Shown in pieces: positions 33,277-42,096 of a DNA stretch of 45,851 nucleotides; position 1 is the stretch's first letter; each line of letters begins with the position of its first letter. A model generated the notes under the pieces. The model did not search any database. It was not told the origin of the DNA and saw only the letters and a list, made by a program, of their open reading frames with translations. Position numbers and translations under genes: made by a program. Source of the stretch: Bacteroidia bacterium (GTDB lineage Bacteria; Bacteroidota; Bacteroidia; JAIBAJ01); NCBI GenBank assembly GCA_019695265.1, contig JAIBAJ010000017.1, positions 1 through 45,851 of the forward strand, read 5' to 3'.

Positions 33277-35511
33277 ATGAAACCCCGTATTTACTTATAT
33301 ATGCTTGAACTCCGCCTGACATTTCTTCTTATTATTCTTTCTTCGGCTATTGTATCCTCTCAACCCTTTTTCCATTTTAACGATAGTGTTACCGTTACTA
33401 AAAACGGCCAAACCCTCGCCAATCCTTGGGCGGGGGGACTTAACTTTGTCCAATTCTCCGAAATTGACCTCAACCTCGACGGAAAACTAGACCTTCTAGC
33501 CTTCGATCGAAGCGGGTTCCGTATCAATACCTTTATCAACCAAGGAAATGCCGGACAAACCAATTACAGGTTTAATCCTTTCTATTCCTACTTCTTCCCA
33601 AAAGCTGAAAGCTGGATGCTTCTTCGCGACTACAACAACGATCAAAAAGCGGATATCTTTACCTACCGGGTTGGTGCCGGTGCCATAACCATTTGGAAAA
33701 ATACAAGCACCTCCGATACACCCACCTTCGATATTGCTGTTCCCCTGCTCCGCTCCAACTACCTGCCTAATATGCTCAACCTCTATGTAAATGCAGTAGA
33801 CATCCCCACCATCGACGACCTGGATTACGATGGGGATTTAGACATTCTCACATTCAATGTACTCGGAGGATTCATGGAACACCATAAAAACCTTAGTGTC
33901 GATAGTTTTGGAACACCCGATTCCCTGTCCTTCCGTCTTCAAACTTCGTGCTGGGGAAAAATGATGGAAAACGCAACCGGAAACTCCGTCCACCTCGATA
34001 CTTGCAGCTTCCTTGACTTTTCCCAAATCCCCGAAGACCCAAATCCACTTTTCCGACATTCCGGCAGCACCAGTTTTGCCATCGATGCCGACCAGGATGG
34101 ACTTAAAGATTTGGTCATCGGCGACCTCTCCTTTAATACCCTAACCATTCTCTATAACGATGGAACCCTCGATACCGCCCATATCTATTCCCAAAACCCC
34201 GCCTTTCCAACCTCGAATCCCGTAAACCTGGAAGTTTTTCCTGCCGGATTCTACCTCGACCTCACCAACGATGGAATTAAAGACCTCGTTGTTAGTCCAA
34301 ACGTTACTTCCCTTGGTGCCAACATCGAAAACAATTGGTTCTACAAAAACAACGGCTCCAACGATTTACCCAACCTCTCCCTCCAATCTAAATCTTTTCT
34401 GAACGGTGGTATGATTGAAGTGGGTGAAGGTGCTTACCCGGTTCTGGTTGACCTGGATCAAGATGGCCTTACTGACCTGGTAATAGGGAACAGGGGCTAT
34501 AAGAGAACCGGCGAAGATTACGTTGGAAAAATTGCCTATTACAGAAACATCGGTAATGCCGAACAACCATCCTTCGACCTGGTAACCGACGACCTCGCTA
34601 ACCTCGGCCTGTTTGGATATGCCAATCCTTATCCGGCTTTCACCGACCTGGATGGTGATAGCGACTTGGATATGCTGGTTGGCCGTTACCAAGGCACCTT
34701 CGACTATTATGAAAACTCCGCTCAACCCGGAAACCCTCCCCAATTTACCTACCTCGCCGGAAATTACCAAAACCTCTTTGTCGGACAAAACTCCTTTGCG
34801 GCACCCCAATTCTTTGATGTAGATAAAGATGGATTAGTAGATCTCCTGGTAGGTGAATACAATGGTAACCTTAACTATTTCCACAACAACGGAACCCCTA
34901 CCAACCCTCAATTTTCCCTTGTTTCGGATTTCTTCGGACAAATTAAAACCAATAGTTTATACACCTCTCTGGGTTATTCAACACCATGTATGTTCCGAAC
35001 CAATGGAGTAACTAAACTCTTTTGCGGAAGCGAAGACGGAACCATTTACTACTACGACCAAATTGACGGAAACCTGGAAGGAACCTTCCATACGATTTCA
35101 AAATCTTACCAAAACATCGATGAAGGGACCCGAACAGCCATTAGCCTGGCCTACCTCAACAACGATACCTTATTAGACATGGTTATTGGAAATTATGCCG
35201 GTGGAGTAAGTTTGTATTTCGGCACCTCCGATAGCCTGGGAATCCCCTATTCTACCCCAACTACCCCATATAGCCTGGCCGGATTACAAATCTATCCAAA
35301 CCCGGCACATGAAAGCATTCAAATCAAATCACCCGAAGAAAGCCCTACCTTCTCCTACCAAATTTTCGACGTCATGGGTAAGCAACTTTCCCAAGGCTTG
35401 GTGAAAGGCAATCAAGAAGCCATTTCCATCCAAAACCTTACCCCCGGCATTTACTTTCTTTCGCTATCTAAAGGAAATGCCTGCAAAAACCTGAAACTGG
35501 TTGTAAATTAA
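33277..35511 (+). CDS. Secreted FG-GAP/VCBS repeat protein with type IX secretion tail
   Basis: A 744-residue protein from the ATG at 33277 (a longer TTG-started frame overlaps the promoter). A signal peptide (LTFLLIILSSAIVSSQ) is followed by about nine FG-GAP-like repeats with calcium-binding DxDxDGxxD cores, for example DLNLDGKLDLLAFD, DYNNDQKADIFTY, DLDYDGDLDILTF, DADQDGLKDLVIGD, DLDQDGLTDLVIGN, DLDGDSDLDMLVG and DVDKDGLVDLLVGEYNG; these likely build a beta-propeller. The last 80 residues (LQIYPNPAHESIQI ... YQIFDVMGKQL ... LTPGIYFLSLSKG ... KLVV) are a type IX secretion C-terminal domain. It is presumably exported to the surface and is an adhesin or binding protein; ligand unknown. Confidence 0.88.
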   Translation: MKPRIYLYMLELRLTFLLIILSSAIVSSQPFFHFNDSVTVTKNGQTLANPWAGGLNFVQFSEIDLNLDGKLDLLAFDRSGFRINTFINQGNAGQTNYRFNPFYSYFFPKAESWMLLRDYNNDQKADIFTYRVGAGAITIWKNTSTSDTPTFDIAVPLLRSNYLPNMLNLYVNAVDIPTIDDLDYDGDLDILTFNVLGGFMEHHKNLSVDSFGTPDSLSFRLQTSCWGKMMENATGNSVHLDTCSFLDFSQIPEDPNPLFRHSGSTSFAIDADQDGLKDLVIGDLSFNTLTILYNDGTLDTAHIYSQNPAFPTSNPVNLEVFPAGFYLDLTNDGIKDLVVSPNVTSLGANIENNWFYKNNGSNDLPNLSLQSKSFLNGGMIEVGEGAYPVLVDLDQDGLTDLVIGNRGYKRTGEDYVGKIAYYRNIGNAEQPSFDLVTDDLANLGLFGYANPYPAFTDLDGDSDLDMLVGRYQGTFDYYENSAQPGNPPQFTYLAGNYQNLFVGQNSFAAPQFFDVDKDGLVDLLVGEYNGNLNYFHNNGTPTNPQFSLVSDFFGQIKTNSLYTSLGYSTPCMFRTNGVTKLFCGSEDGTIYYYDQIDGNLEGTFHTISKSYQNIDEGTRTAISLAYLNNDTLLDMVIGNYAGGVSLYFGTSDSLGIPYSTPTTPYSLAGLQIYPNPAHESIQIKSPEESPTFSYQIFDVMGKQLSQGLVKGNQEAISIQNLTPGIYFLSLSKGNACKNLKLVVN

Positions 35512-35528
35512 CCCCATCAACCTCTTGC

Positions 35529-37985
35529 ATGGAAGCCCTGTTCGCCGATGTAATTATGCCTCTGTCTATTCCAAGGTTGCTCACCTACCGGGTGCCTAAG
35601 GAAATGTGGAACGAAGTGTTTCCGGGCAGCAGAGTCATTGTTCAGGTGAAACGAAAACTCTATACCGGTATCGTTCGAAACTTACACCATCAAGTGCCCG
35701 AAGGTTGGGAAGCCCTCTACCTGGTCTCCGTTCTCGACATAGCTCCAATTCTAAACCCCATCCAACTTGAGTTCTGGGATTGGCTCTCCTCTTATTACCT
35801 CTGCTCTCCCGGCGATATACTCAACGCCTCCCTCCCCGGACACCTTCGCCTAAACAGTGATAGCATGGTGGTTCTTAGCGCCGAAAACACCTCCCTACCT
35901 GAAAACCTCAGCCCCAAAGAAGAAGCTATCTTCATCGCTCTTCATGAAAAAGGTAGTCTACCCATTTCAGAAGTTGAAAAACTACTGAATCAGGTTACGG
36001 TCATGCAACATATTAAAAAGCTGATGGACAAAGGTTTGGTAACTATCAAGGAAGAAATTAAGGAGAGCTATAAACCCAAAATGGAAGGCTTCGTCTCCCT
36101 GAATGAAGCCATTGACCAGGAACAACTCGGACTTTTACTTGATAATCTGGAAAAAAAAGCCCCTAAACAGGTCGATGTTTTAATGCGCTTCCTGCAAAAA
36201 GGACAACCCTTTTCGAAAAACAAACAGGAAGTTTCTAAATCCGATTTAATTAAAGGTCTCGATGGTGCCGATACCGCCCTTAAAGCACTCGAAAAAAAAG
36301 GGATATTGCTCCTGTATGAAAAAGAAGTTGGTCGGTTTGGTTTTGTAGCTGAAATCCAAGCTATTTCAGAGTTATCGCCGGTTCAGGAAGAAAAATTAAA
36401 CGAAATACACCAACTTTATCAAAACAAATCGGTAGTGCTTTTGAAAGGTGTAACCTCCTCCGGCAAAACAGAAATCTACATCAGGCTAATCGAACACGTT
36501 CTTCAATCCAGAAACGAAATTCTCTACCTTCTCCCTGAAATTGCCATCACCGCCCAAATCATTTCCCGACTACGTAAAGTCTTCGGTCACCAGGTTTTAG
36601 TTTACCACAGCCGACTCTCTCAAAACGAACGGGTCGACGTTTGGCGGGAATTGATACAACGTCAACAAAAAAATGAAAAATTGGTCATAGTTGGTCCCCG
36701 GTCTTCCCTGCTTTTGCCATTTTACGACCTGGGATTAGTTATCGTTGATGAAGAACACGACCCCAATTTTAAACAGCAGGAAAATCCAAGGTATCATGCC
36801 CGTGATGCTTCCATCTGGTTGGCCCTCAAACATAAGGCTAAAGTGTTGCTTGGAAGCGCTACACCTTCCATCGAAAGTTGGTACAACGCCCAAACCGGAA
36901 AATATGGCTTGGTAGAACTTAATACCCGATTCGGGGGGGTGGCTTTGCCCGAATTTAAGGTCGCCGATTTAAAAGACCTGAACAAGAAAAAACAAATGAA
37001 ATCCATCTTTTCTCCCGAACTGCTGGAAGCCATTAAAACCACTACCGAAAAAGGAAAACAAGTAATGCTGTTCCAAAATCGCCGGGGATTTTCACCCAGT
37101 GTGGAATGCCAAAGCTGTAGCTGGATGCCTCAATGCACCAATTGCGATGTTACTCTTACCTACCATAAAAACAGCGGACAACTTCGCTGCCATTACTGCG
37201 GCTATAGTTCCGTTGTGCCTACTGTTTGCTCCAACTGTGGCGATACTCAAATAAAAACCGTGGGCTTTGGTACCGAAAAAGTAGAAGAAGAATTATCCAT
37301 CTTTTTTCCCAATTTGAAATTAGGCCGTATGGACTTGGACACCACTAGAAGTAGGGCGGCATACGACCGGATTTTCTCGGCCTTCTCATCAGGAGACACC
37401 CAAATTCTTGTCGGCACACAAATGATTTCCAAGGGTTTAGACTTTGCTAATGTAGGCCTTGTAGGTATCCTAAATGCCGATGCCATGTTGGGTTTCCCCG
37501 ATTTCAGATCCTTCGAACGAGCTTACCAAATGTTGGTGCAGGTAAGTGGTAGAGCAGGTCGCCGTAAAGAGGCCGGACAGGTCATTATTCAAACCAAAAA
37601 TAAAAACCATCCCGTGCTAAAATGGGTCATGGAACAAGATTTCACTTCCTTGGTGCAGCACGAGTTTATGGAAAGACAAAAATTTTCCTATCCTCCTTAT
37701 TGTCACTTAATTAGCCTCAGTTTGCGCCATGTCGACAACCGTTTGTTGGATAGGGCCGCTTTCCAATTTTCAAAAGATCTCCGTCAGTTTTTTGGTGAAC
37801 GCGTGCTGGGTCCGGCCTATCCGGTGATTCCCCGTATTCGTAATCAGTACCAAAATTGCATTATGCTGAAGATCGAAAAAAACGCATCCTATGCCCAGGC
37901 CAAAACCATTTTGCGCAATTGTATAGACAAGTTTAAAGCCTCCGAATTTAGGGCGGTTCAGGTCAGTATCGATGTGGATGCCTAA
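35529..37985 (+). CDS. priA: Primosomal replication-restart helicase PriA
   Basis: An 818-residue PriA. The N-terminal domain (ADVIMPLSIPRLLTYRVP) is the 3'-fork binding part. Helicase motifs: Walker A LLKGVTSSGKTEIYI, VDEEHD box, LLGSATPSIES, and GTQMISKGLDFANVGLVGILNAD. Zinc-binding cysteines lie in CQSCSWMPQCTNC and CHYCGYSS...CSNCGD, as expected. It reloads the replisome at stalled forks. It starts 17 nt after the secreted protein gene; its stop is 44 nt before repeat copy E. Confidence 0.95.
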   Translation: MEALFADVIMPLSIPRLLTYRVPKEMWNEVFPGSRVIVQVKRKLYTGIVRNLHHQVPEGWEALYLVSVLDIAPILNPIQLEFWDWLSSYYLCSPGDILNASLPGHLRLNSDSMVVLSAENTSLPENLSPKEEAIFIALHEKGSLPISEVEKLLNQVTVMQHIKKLMDKGLVTIKEEIKESYKPKMEGFVSLNEAIDQEQLGLLLDNLEKKAPKQVDVLMRFLQKGQPFSKNKQEVSKSDLIKGLDGADTALKALEKKGILLLYEKEVGRFGFVAEIQAISELSPVQEEKLNEIHQLYQNKSVVLLKGVTSSGKTEIYIRLIEHVLQSRNEILYLLPEIAITAQIISRLRKVFGHQVLVYHSRLSQNERVDVWRELIQRQQKNEKLVIVGPRSSLLLPFYDLGLVIVDEEHDPNFKQQENPRYHARDASIWLALKHKAKVLLGSATPSIESWYNAQTGKYGLVELNTRFGGVALPEFKVADLKDLNKKKQMKSIFSPELLEAIKTTTEKGKQVMLFQNRRGFSPSVECQSCSWMPQCTNCDVTLTYHKNSGQLRCHYCGYSSVVPTVCSNCGDTQIKTVGFGTEKVEEELSIFFPNLKLGRMDLDTTRSRAAYDRIFSAFSSGDTQILVGTQMISKGLDFANVGLVGILNADAMLGFPDFRSFERAYQMLVQVSGRAGRRKEAGQVIIQTKNKNHPVLKWVMEQDFTSLVQHEFMERQKFSYPPYCHLISLSLRHVDNRLLDRAAFQFSKDLRQFFGERVLGPAYPVIPRIRNQYQNCIMLKIEKNASYAQAKTILRNCIDKFKASEFRAVQVSIDVDA

Positions 37986-38029
37986 GCAACCTATTCTGGT
38001 TTTTATTTCTTTATTCTTAATACCTATTT

Positions 38030-38186
38030 GGCGGGCCCCCTTCCGCCACCAACCGGCTAAAAACAACCCTTCTAAAGTGCAAGTGGCGTTCGGGTCACGC
38101 TTTCCGCAGTACTCCTCGCCCCAAAAGGGTTTGGGGCTGTGGGGTACTTGCTCCAATCGTTGCCCGGGAGAGCCGTGCAAGTTCGG
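38030..38186 (+). repeat. Dispersed structured element, copy E
   Basis: It begins GGCGGGCCCCCTTCCGCC 44 nt after the priA stop in the same direction. The stems differ in sequence yet keep pairing: CGCCAC/GTGGCG, GC/GC, GTACTCC/GGGGTAC and CCCCAAA/TTTGGGG with an AGGG loop. The core reads CGGGTCACGCTTTC with AATCGTTGCCCG. Confidence 0.78.
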
Positions 38187-38217
38187 TTTGGAGATGGAAA
38201 TCATAGCATTTTCTTTT

Positions 38218-38290
38218 AACCCAAAATCAATAAAACCATACGTTAATCCCGAATTCCACAAGAAGTTAAACTTCTTTTGGAATTTGGGTT
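38218..38290. terminator. Inverted repeat between copies E and F, possible terminator
   Basis: Outer arms AACCCAAAAT/AATTTGGGTT (one mismatch) enclose an inner near-perfect palindrome (ATTCCACAAGAAGTT / AACTTCTTTTGGAAT, 38253-38283, 1-nt centre). It sits midway between convergent genes. No strong T-tract follows, so termination is only a possibility. Confidence 0.4.
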
Positions 38291-38305
38291 AATACCTGCT
38301 TTTTG

Positions 38306-38466
38306 CCGCTTGCATGGTCTGCATTTCGGGTAGGGATAGTAGCGGAAAGCCCACAGACGACCGCGGCGCTAGCCAAGGAAGGCGAGGACTTGCAGCGGAT
38401 AGCCCGACCAGCCGCATAGACTAAACCCTTATCTTATGCAATACTCCAGGGCGGCTGGGACCCGCC
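38306..38466 (-). repeat. Dispersed structured element, copy F (most diverged)
   Basis: On the minus strand it begins GGCGGGTCCCAGCCGCC 25 nt after the stop of the DUF885 gene. Sequence identity to the others is low outside short blocks, but the stems remain: CAGCCGC/GCGGCTG, TCGGG/CCCGA, and AAGTCC/GGGCTT where other copies have GTAGTCC/GGGCTAC, plus GGC-TAGC-GCC at the tip. It ends with CCATGCAAG. Confidence 0.7.
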
Positions 38467-38491
38467 AAAAAATTCTAAAAAATAAAAACCA

Positions 38492-40321
38492 TTATGCTGC
38501 CTTTTTCTTAGCAACCCACTCTTTTACAACCTCTTCCAATAAATTCAAAGGCAAGGCACCATTGGTTAACACTACATCGTGGTACTCCCGAATATCGAAT
38601 TTATTGCCTAGCTCCTTCTTTGACATCTCCCTTAGTTCCAAAATTTTAAGCATCCCAATTTTATATCCGGTAGCCTGACCGGGCCAAACAATGTAACGCT
38701 CAATTTCCTTTCTGCAATCCTCTGCCGGATTAGGAATATTTTCCATGAAATACTTCAAGGCATCCTCACGGGTCCATTTAAAATAATGAATGCCGGTATC
38801 AACAACCAATCGGGCAGCCCTAAAAATCTCCATCGACAATCGGCCAAAATCGCTGTAAGGGTCAGAATAAAATCCTAACTCCTTTGGAATAAGCTCGCTG
38901 TAAAGTCCCCAACCTTCTATATAGGCTGTGTAAGAACCCATTTTTCGAAACATCGGTATTCCTTGCAATTCCTGAGCAATACTTAGCTGCATGTGATGAC
39001 CTGGAATACCTTCGTGATAAGCCAAAGCCTCCATTTGGTAAATAGGTTGATCGGCCATGCTATACAAATTAATATAGTAAATTCCTGGTCGGGAGCCATC
39101 CAAGGCCGGATCTTGGTAAAAAGCTCCACCAGCCGATTTCTCGCGGAAAGGCTCCACCGCTTTTACCACCATTTTTGCATTGGGCTTGGTAATAAACAAG
39201 GCATCCAGCTTGGTTCGCATCGCATCAACAATAGCTGTTGCTTTGTCTTTATATGCTTGCTTCCCTTGGGCAGTATTAGGAAAATAAAACTGTTTATCCT
39301 CCCGCATGAAGGTGTAAAAGTCCTGAAGATTATCGTTTTTAAAATTCACTTTCTTCATTATTTCCTTCATTTCAGTTTGAATTCGGGCCACTTCCTTTTT
39401 ACCCAACTCATGAATTTGTTCGGCACTTAAGTCAGTGGTGGTGGTGTTTTTCAAAGCTGCATTGTAAAAGTCCTTGCCTTCGGGAAATTTCCACGCACCA
39501 TCATCGGTTGTGGCCTTCTTTTCCAATTCGGTAAGGTAGGCAACCAAACGCTGATATGCCGGCTTCACTTTTTCAATCAAGGCCTTTTCTGCCTTGGCTT
39601 TCAAAGCAATCTTTTCCTCGGGCTTCATATCTTTCAAACTATCAATTTTTGTGCAGATATCCTGATAAATGGCATTGTTTTCCTTGGATTGATCGAATGG
39701 TTTACCCGACAAAATATTCTTGCAATCGTTGAGCACCTGAGGAAAAACAAACTTGGGAGGTATAATCTTCTTCACCTCCCTAATTTTCAGGTTAATCAAC
39801 TCTTGTTCAAACACTTCAGGTATAGCTTCCAAGCGGGAAACATAACATTCGGCATCCTTCTTTTCGGAAACAGTGTGGATATTAATCAGAAAGGAAGGCA
39901 TTTCGGAATGGAAACCACCCATTTGATTAATGGGATAGTTGTGGAAGCGCCATTTATTATTGGCCACTGCGTTGTTTACATTCAATTCATAAATACGGTA
40001 GCTCAGTTTGGTTTGAGCATCCAGGGCGTCAAAATCAATACTATCCTTGAGCTTTTGCAAATTTTCTTGTGATATTTTTAATTCGGTTTGTCCGAAAGCA
40101 TCACTGCGATTGTTCCATTTGTCATAATCATATTTATAACCCAGGTAGCTTTGATACTCAGGGCTTCGCTCTACCGATTCAACAAACCAACGTTCGAACA
40201 AGGCATTGGCCTTTTTACTTTCAGCGGCAATTTCTTCGGCCGTATAGGTTTTGGGGCCGCTATTACAGGCTCCTAAAAACAATGAAACGATTAAAACAAT
40301 AAATGGAAACTTTTTCATCAA
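38492..40321 (-). CDS. DUF885 family lipoprotein, putative metallopeptidase
   Basis: A 609-residue protein of the DUF885 family. A lipoprotein signal (FPFIVLIVSLFLGACNS, lipobox LGAC) implies attachment to a membrane. The metal-binding signature YHEGIPGHHMQLSIAQE is near residue 440, followed by YIEGWGLYSELIPKELG, both standard for the family, which is related to M3/M32-like peptidases. The C-terminal PGQATGYKIGMLKILELRE is also typical. Activity is inferred, not known. Its stop is 25 nt from repeat copy F. Confidence 0.87.
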   Translation of the reverse strand: MMKKFPFIVLIVSLFLGACNSGPKTYTAEEIAAESKKANALFERWFVESVERSPEYQSYLGYKYDYDKWNNRSDAFGQTELKISQENLQKLKDSIDFDALDAQTKLSYRIYELNVNNAVANNKWRFHNYPINQMGGFHSEMPSFLINIHTVSEKKDAECYVSRLEAIPEVFEQELINLKIREVKKIIPPKFVFPQVLNDCKNILSGKPFDQSKENNAIYQDICTKIDSLKDMKPEEKIALKAKAEKALIEKVKPAYQRLVAYLTELEKKATTDDGAWKFPEGKDFYNAALKNTTTTDLSAEQIHELGKKEVARIQTEMKEIMKKVNFKNDNLQDFYTFMREDKQFYFPNTAQGKQAYKDKATAIVDAMRTKLDALFITKPNAKMVVKAVEPFREKSAGGAFYQDPALDGSRPGIYYINLYSMADQPIYQMEALAYHEGIPGHHMQLSIAQELQGIPMFRKMGSYTAYIEGWGLYSELIPKELGFYSDPYSDFGRLSMEIFRAARLVVDTGIHYFKWTREDALKYFMENIPNPAEDCRKEIERYIVWPGQATGYKIGMLKILELREMSKKELGNKFDIREYHDVVLTNGALPLNLLEEVVKEWVAKKKAA

Positions 40322-40422
40322 ATAAGGAAAAGAAAGTTAGAAGGGCAAAAATAGAGTATTCGGAATAGGATAGGTAACAAAATAAAACTTGTTCAAAAAC
40401 CGACAATCTTTACCTTTATCCC

Positions 40423-41025
40423 ATGATTTCAAAAGGTAGTACGATCCTGTTTTTAGTCTTGTTAAACCTGAGTTTTTCACTGGTTTCACAAAACCCTGTG
40501 AATTTAGATCAATATAACCTGGAACGTAAGCAAATCGGTTCGGCATCGATGGCCGTATTAGGCGGATTTGCATTGGGAAACCTGGCGATTGGAATTCCAA
40601 ATGCCATTCAGCTAAGCGGAAAAGACAAGTACTTCAACGAAATGAATTGCTATTGGAATGTGGTAAACTTAGGCATTGGTATCGGTGGCTACCTCAGCAA
40701 TCAACGAAAAGCAACCCAAGGATTAAATCTTGACCAAAGTATTGCCGAAGAACGCAAAACCATGAAAATATATGGAATTAACGCCGGATTGGATGTGCTT
40801 TACATGGGATCAGGTTGGGCCTTGATGGCATTTGCAAACAAAGCTCCTAAGGCAGAACAACGCTTGTTAGGATATGGTGAAAGTTTATTGGTGCAAGGTG
40901 GTTTCTTATTGCTGTACGACTCCACCATGTTGCTCCTGCATGGTTTACACGGAAAAAAACTGCAAAAAAAAGATTCCGGACTTTCCCTTTCCTACCAAGG
41001 GATTGGAGTGCAATATAGGTTTTGA
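40423..41025 (+). CDS. Small exported or membrane protein of unknown function
   Basis: A 200-residue protein with a signal peptide or N-terminal span (ILFLVLLNLSFSLVSQ), then NLDQYNLERKQIGSASMAVLGGFALGNLAIGIP, NVVNLGIGIGGYLSNQR, INAGLDVLYMGSGWALMAFAN and LVQGGFLLLYDSTMLLLHGLHG. The glycine-rich hydrophobic segments suggest an integral membrane protein with about four spans. I have seen similar proteins annotated as uncharacterised in Bacteroidota but know no function. It stands alone upstream of the isomerase, 79 nt away. Confidence 0.7.
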   Translation: MISKGSTILFLVLLNLSFSLVSQNPVNLDQYNLERKQIGSASMAVLGGFALGNLAIGIPNAIQLSGKDKYFNEMNCYWNVVNLGIGIGGYLSNQRKATQGLNLDQSIAEERKTMKIYGINAGLDVLYMGSGWALMAFANKAPKAEQRLLGYGESLLVQGGFLLLYDSTMLLLHGLHGKKLQKKDSGLSLSYQGIGVQYRF

Positions 41026-41104
41026 ACCGGGTCATGTGAAACAATATTTTGTAAATGAAGTTTCAAGCCCAATACCTTTGGTCCGAAAATTTGTGAATTA
41101 AACT

Positions 41105-42094
41105 ATGAATATGAAAGAATTGGTGGAGCGTTTTCCCACCCAACTGAAAGAGGCGCTGGCAATTGCACAATCCAAATCATTTAAACCAAGTAATAACCCC
41201 ATTCAACAGGTGGTTGTTTCCGGACTGGGTGGTTCGGGAATTGGAGGAACAATTGTAGCCGAGATACTAGCCAATTCCTTACGTGTTCCTGTTTACATAA
41301 ATAAAGATTATGCCATTCCTGCTTTTGTTGGTAAAAACACCTTGTTTGTAGCCTCCAGCTATTCCGGAAATACCGAAGAAACCTTGGAAGCTTTAGAGAA
41401 GGCTATACAGGCCGGGGCTGAAATTGCCTGCATCACCTCAGGCGGGAAATTACTCGATATTGCAGTACAATCCGGCTATAACTACCTCCAGGTGCCGGGA
41501 GGAATGCCACCCCGCAGTTGCCTTGGGTATTCCATGGTGCAACTGATGGGTGTATTTTCCAAATACCAACTCAGCGATTACCCCTCTCTGGAAAAAGTAG
41601 ATGCAAGCATTAGACTATTAGAGTCGCAAAAACAAACCATACAAGAACAGGCCATGCAAATGACCGAGTTCTTAATGAACAAAACCCCGATTATTTATAC
41701 CTCTTCCGGCTTTGAAGGCGTTGCTATTCGCTTGCGTCAACAACTGAATGAAAATGCAAAAGTGTTATGTTGGCATCATATTATTCCGGAAATGAACCAC
41801 AACGAATTGGTAGGTTGGACCGTTCCGAACGATCAATTGGCCGTAGTTTACCTTCGAAGCGGAAATGAATATTCACGAACAGCCGAACGTATTGCCTTTT
41901 TGCAAAATGTAATTTCCAACTACACTCCCCATCAGTTATCCATTGTTTCTCAAGGGGCATCGGCTATTGAGGAAGCATTCTACCTTATTCATGTCAGCGA
42001 TTGGGCTTCCGTTTATTTGGCCGACAAACGCCAGGTTGACGCCATGGATATAGATATTATTTACAAACTTAAAGACCATTTATCCACTTTTTAA
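41105..42094 (+). CDS. Bifunctional phosphoglucose/phosphomannose isomerase
   Basis: A 329-residue SIS-domain protein of the PGI/PMI family. The first SIS domain has VVVSGLGGSGIGGTIVAEIL and FVASSYSGNTEETLEALE; the active-site region contains MPPRSCLGYSMVQL and the second domain PEMNHNELVGW, all hallmarks. It interconverts fructose-6-phosphate with glucose-6-phosphate and mannose-6-phosphate. It is followed after 2 nt by lipB, so the two are cotranscribed despite unrelated roles. A downstream Met at codon 3 is an alternative start. Confidence 0.88.
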   Translation: MNMKELVERFPTQLKEALAIAQSKSFKPSNNPIQQVVVSGLGGSGIGGTIVAEILANSLRVPVYINKDYAIPAFVGKNTLFVASSYSGNTEETLEALEKAIQAGAEIACITSGGKLLDIAVQSGYNYLQVPGGMPPRSCLGYSMVQLMGVFSKYQLSDYPSLEKVDASIRLLESQKQTIQEQAMQMTEFLMNKTPIIYTSSGFEGVAIRLRQQLNENAKVLCWHHIIPEMNHNELVGWTVPNDQLAVVYLRSGNEYSRTAERIAFLQNVISNYTPHQLSIVSQGASAIEEAFYLIHVSDWASVYLADKRQVDAMDIDIIYKLKDHLSTF

Positions 42095-42096
42095 GT

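Larger units (their letters stand above)
37986..38491. other. Convergent intergenic region with two inverted repeat copies
   Basis: A 506-bp gap between priA (+) and the DUF885 gene (-). It holds copy E (38030-38186, +), an inverted repeat (38218-38290, with inner 15-bp arms 38253-38283) and copy F (38306-38466, -). No gene is supported; ORFs here read through the repeats. Confidence 0.8.
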
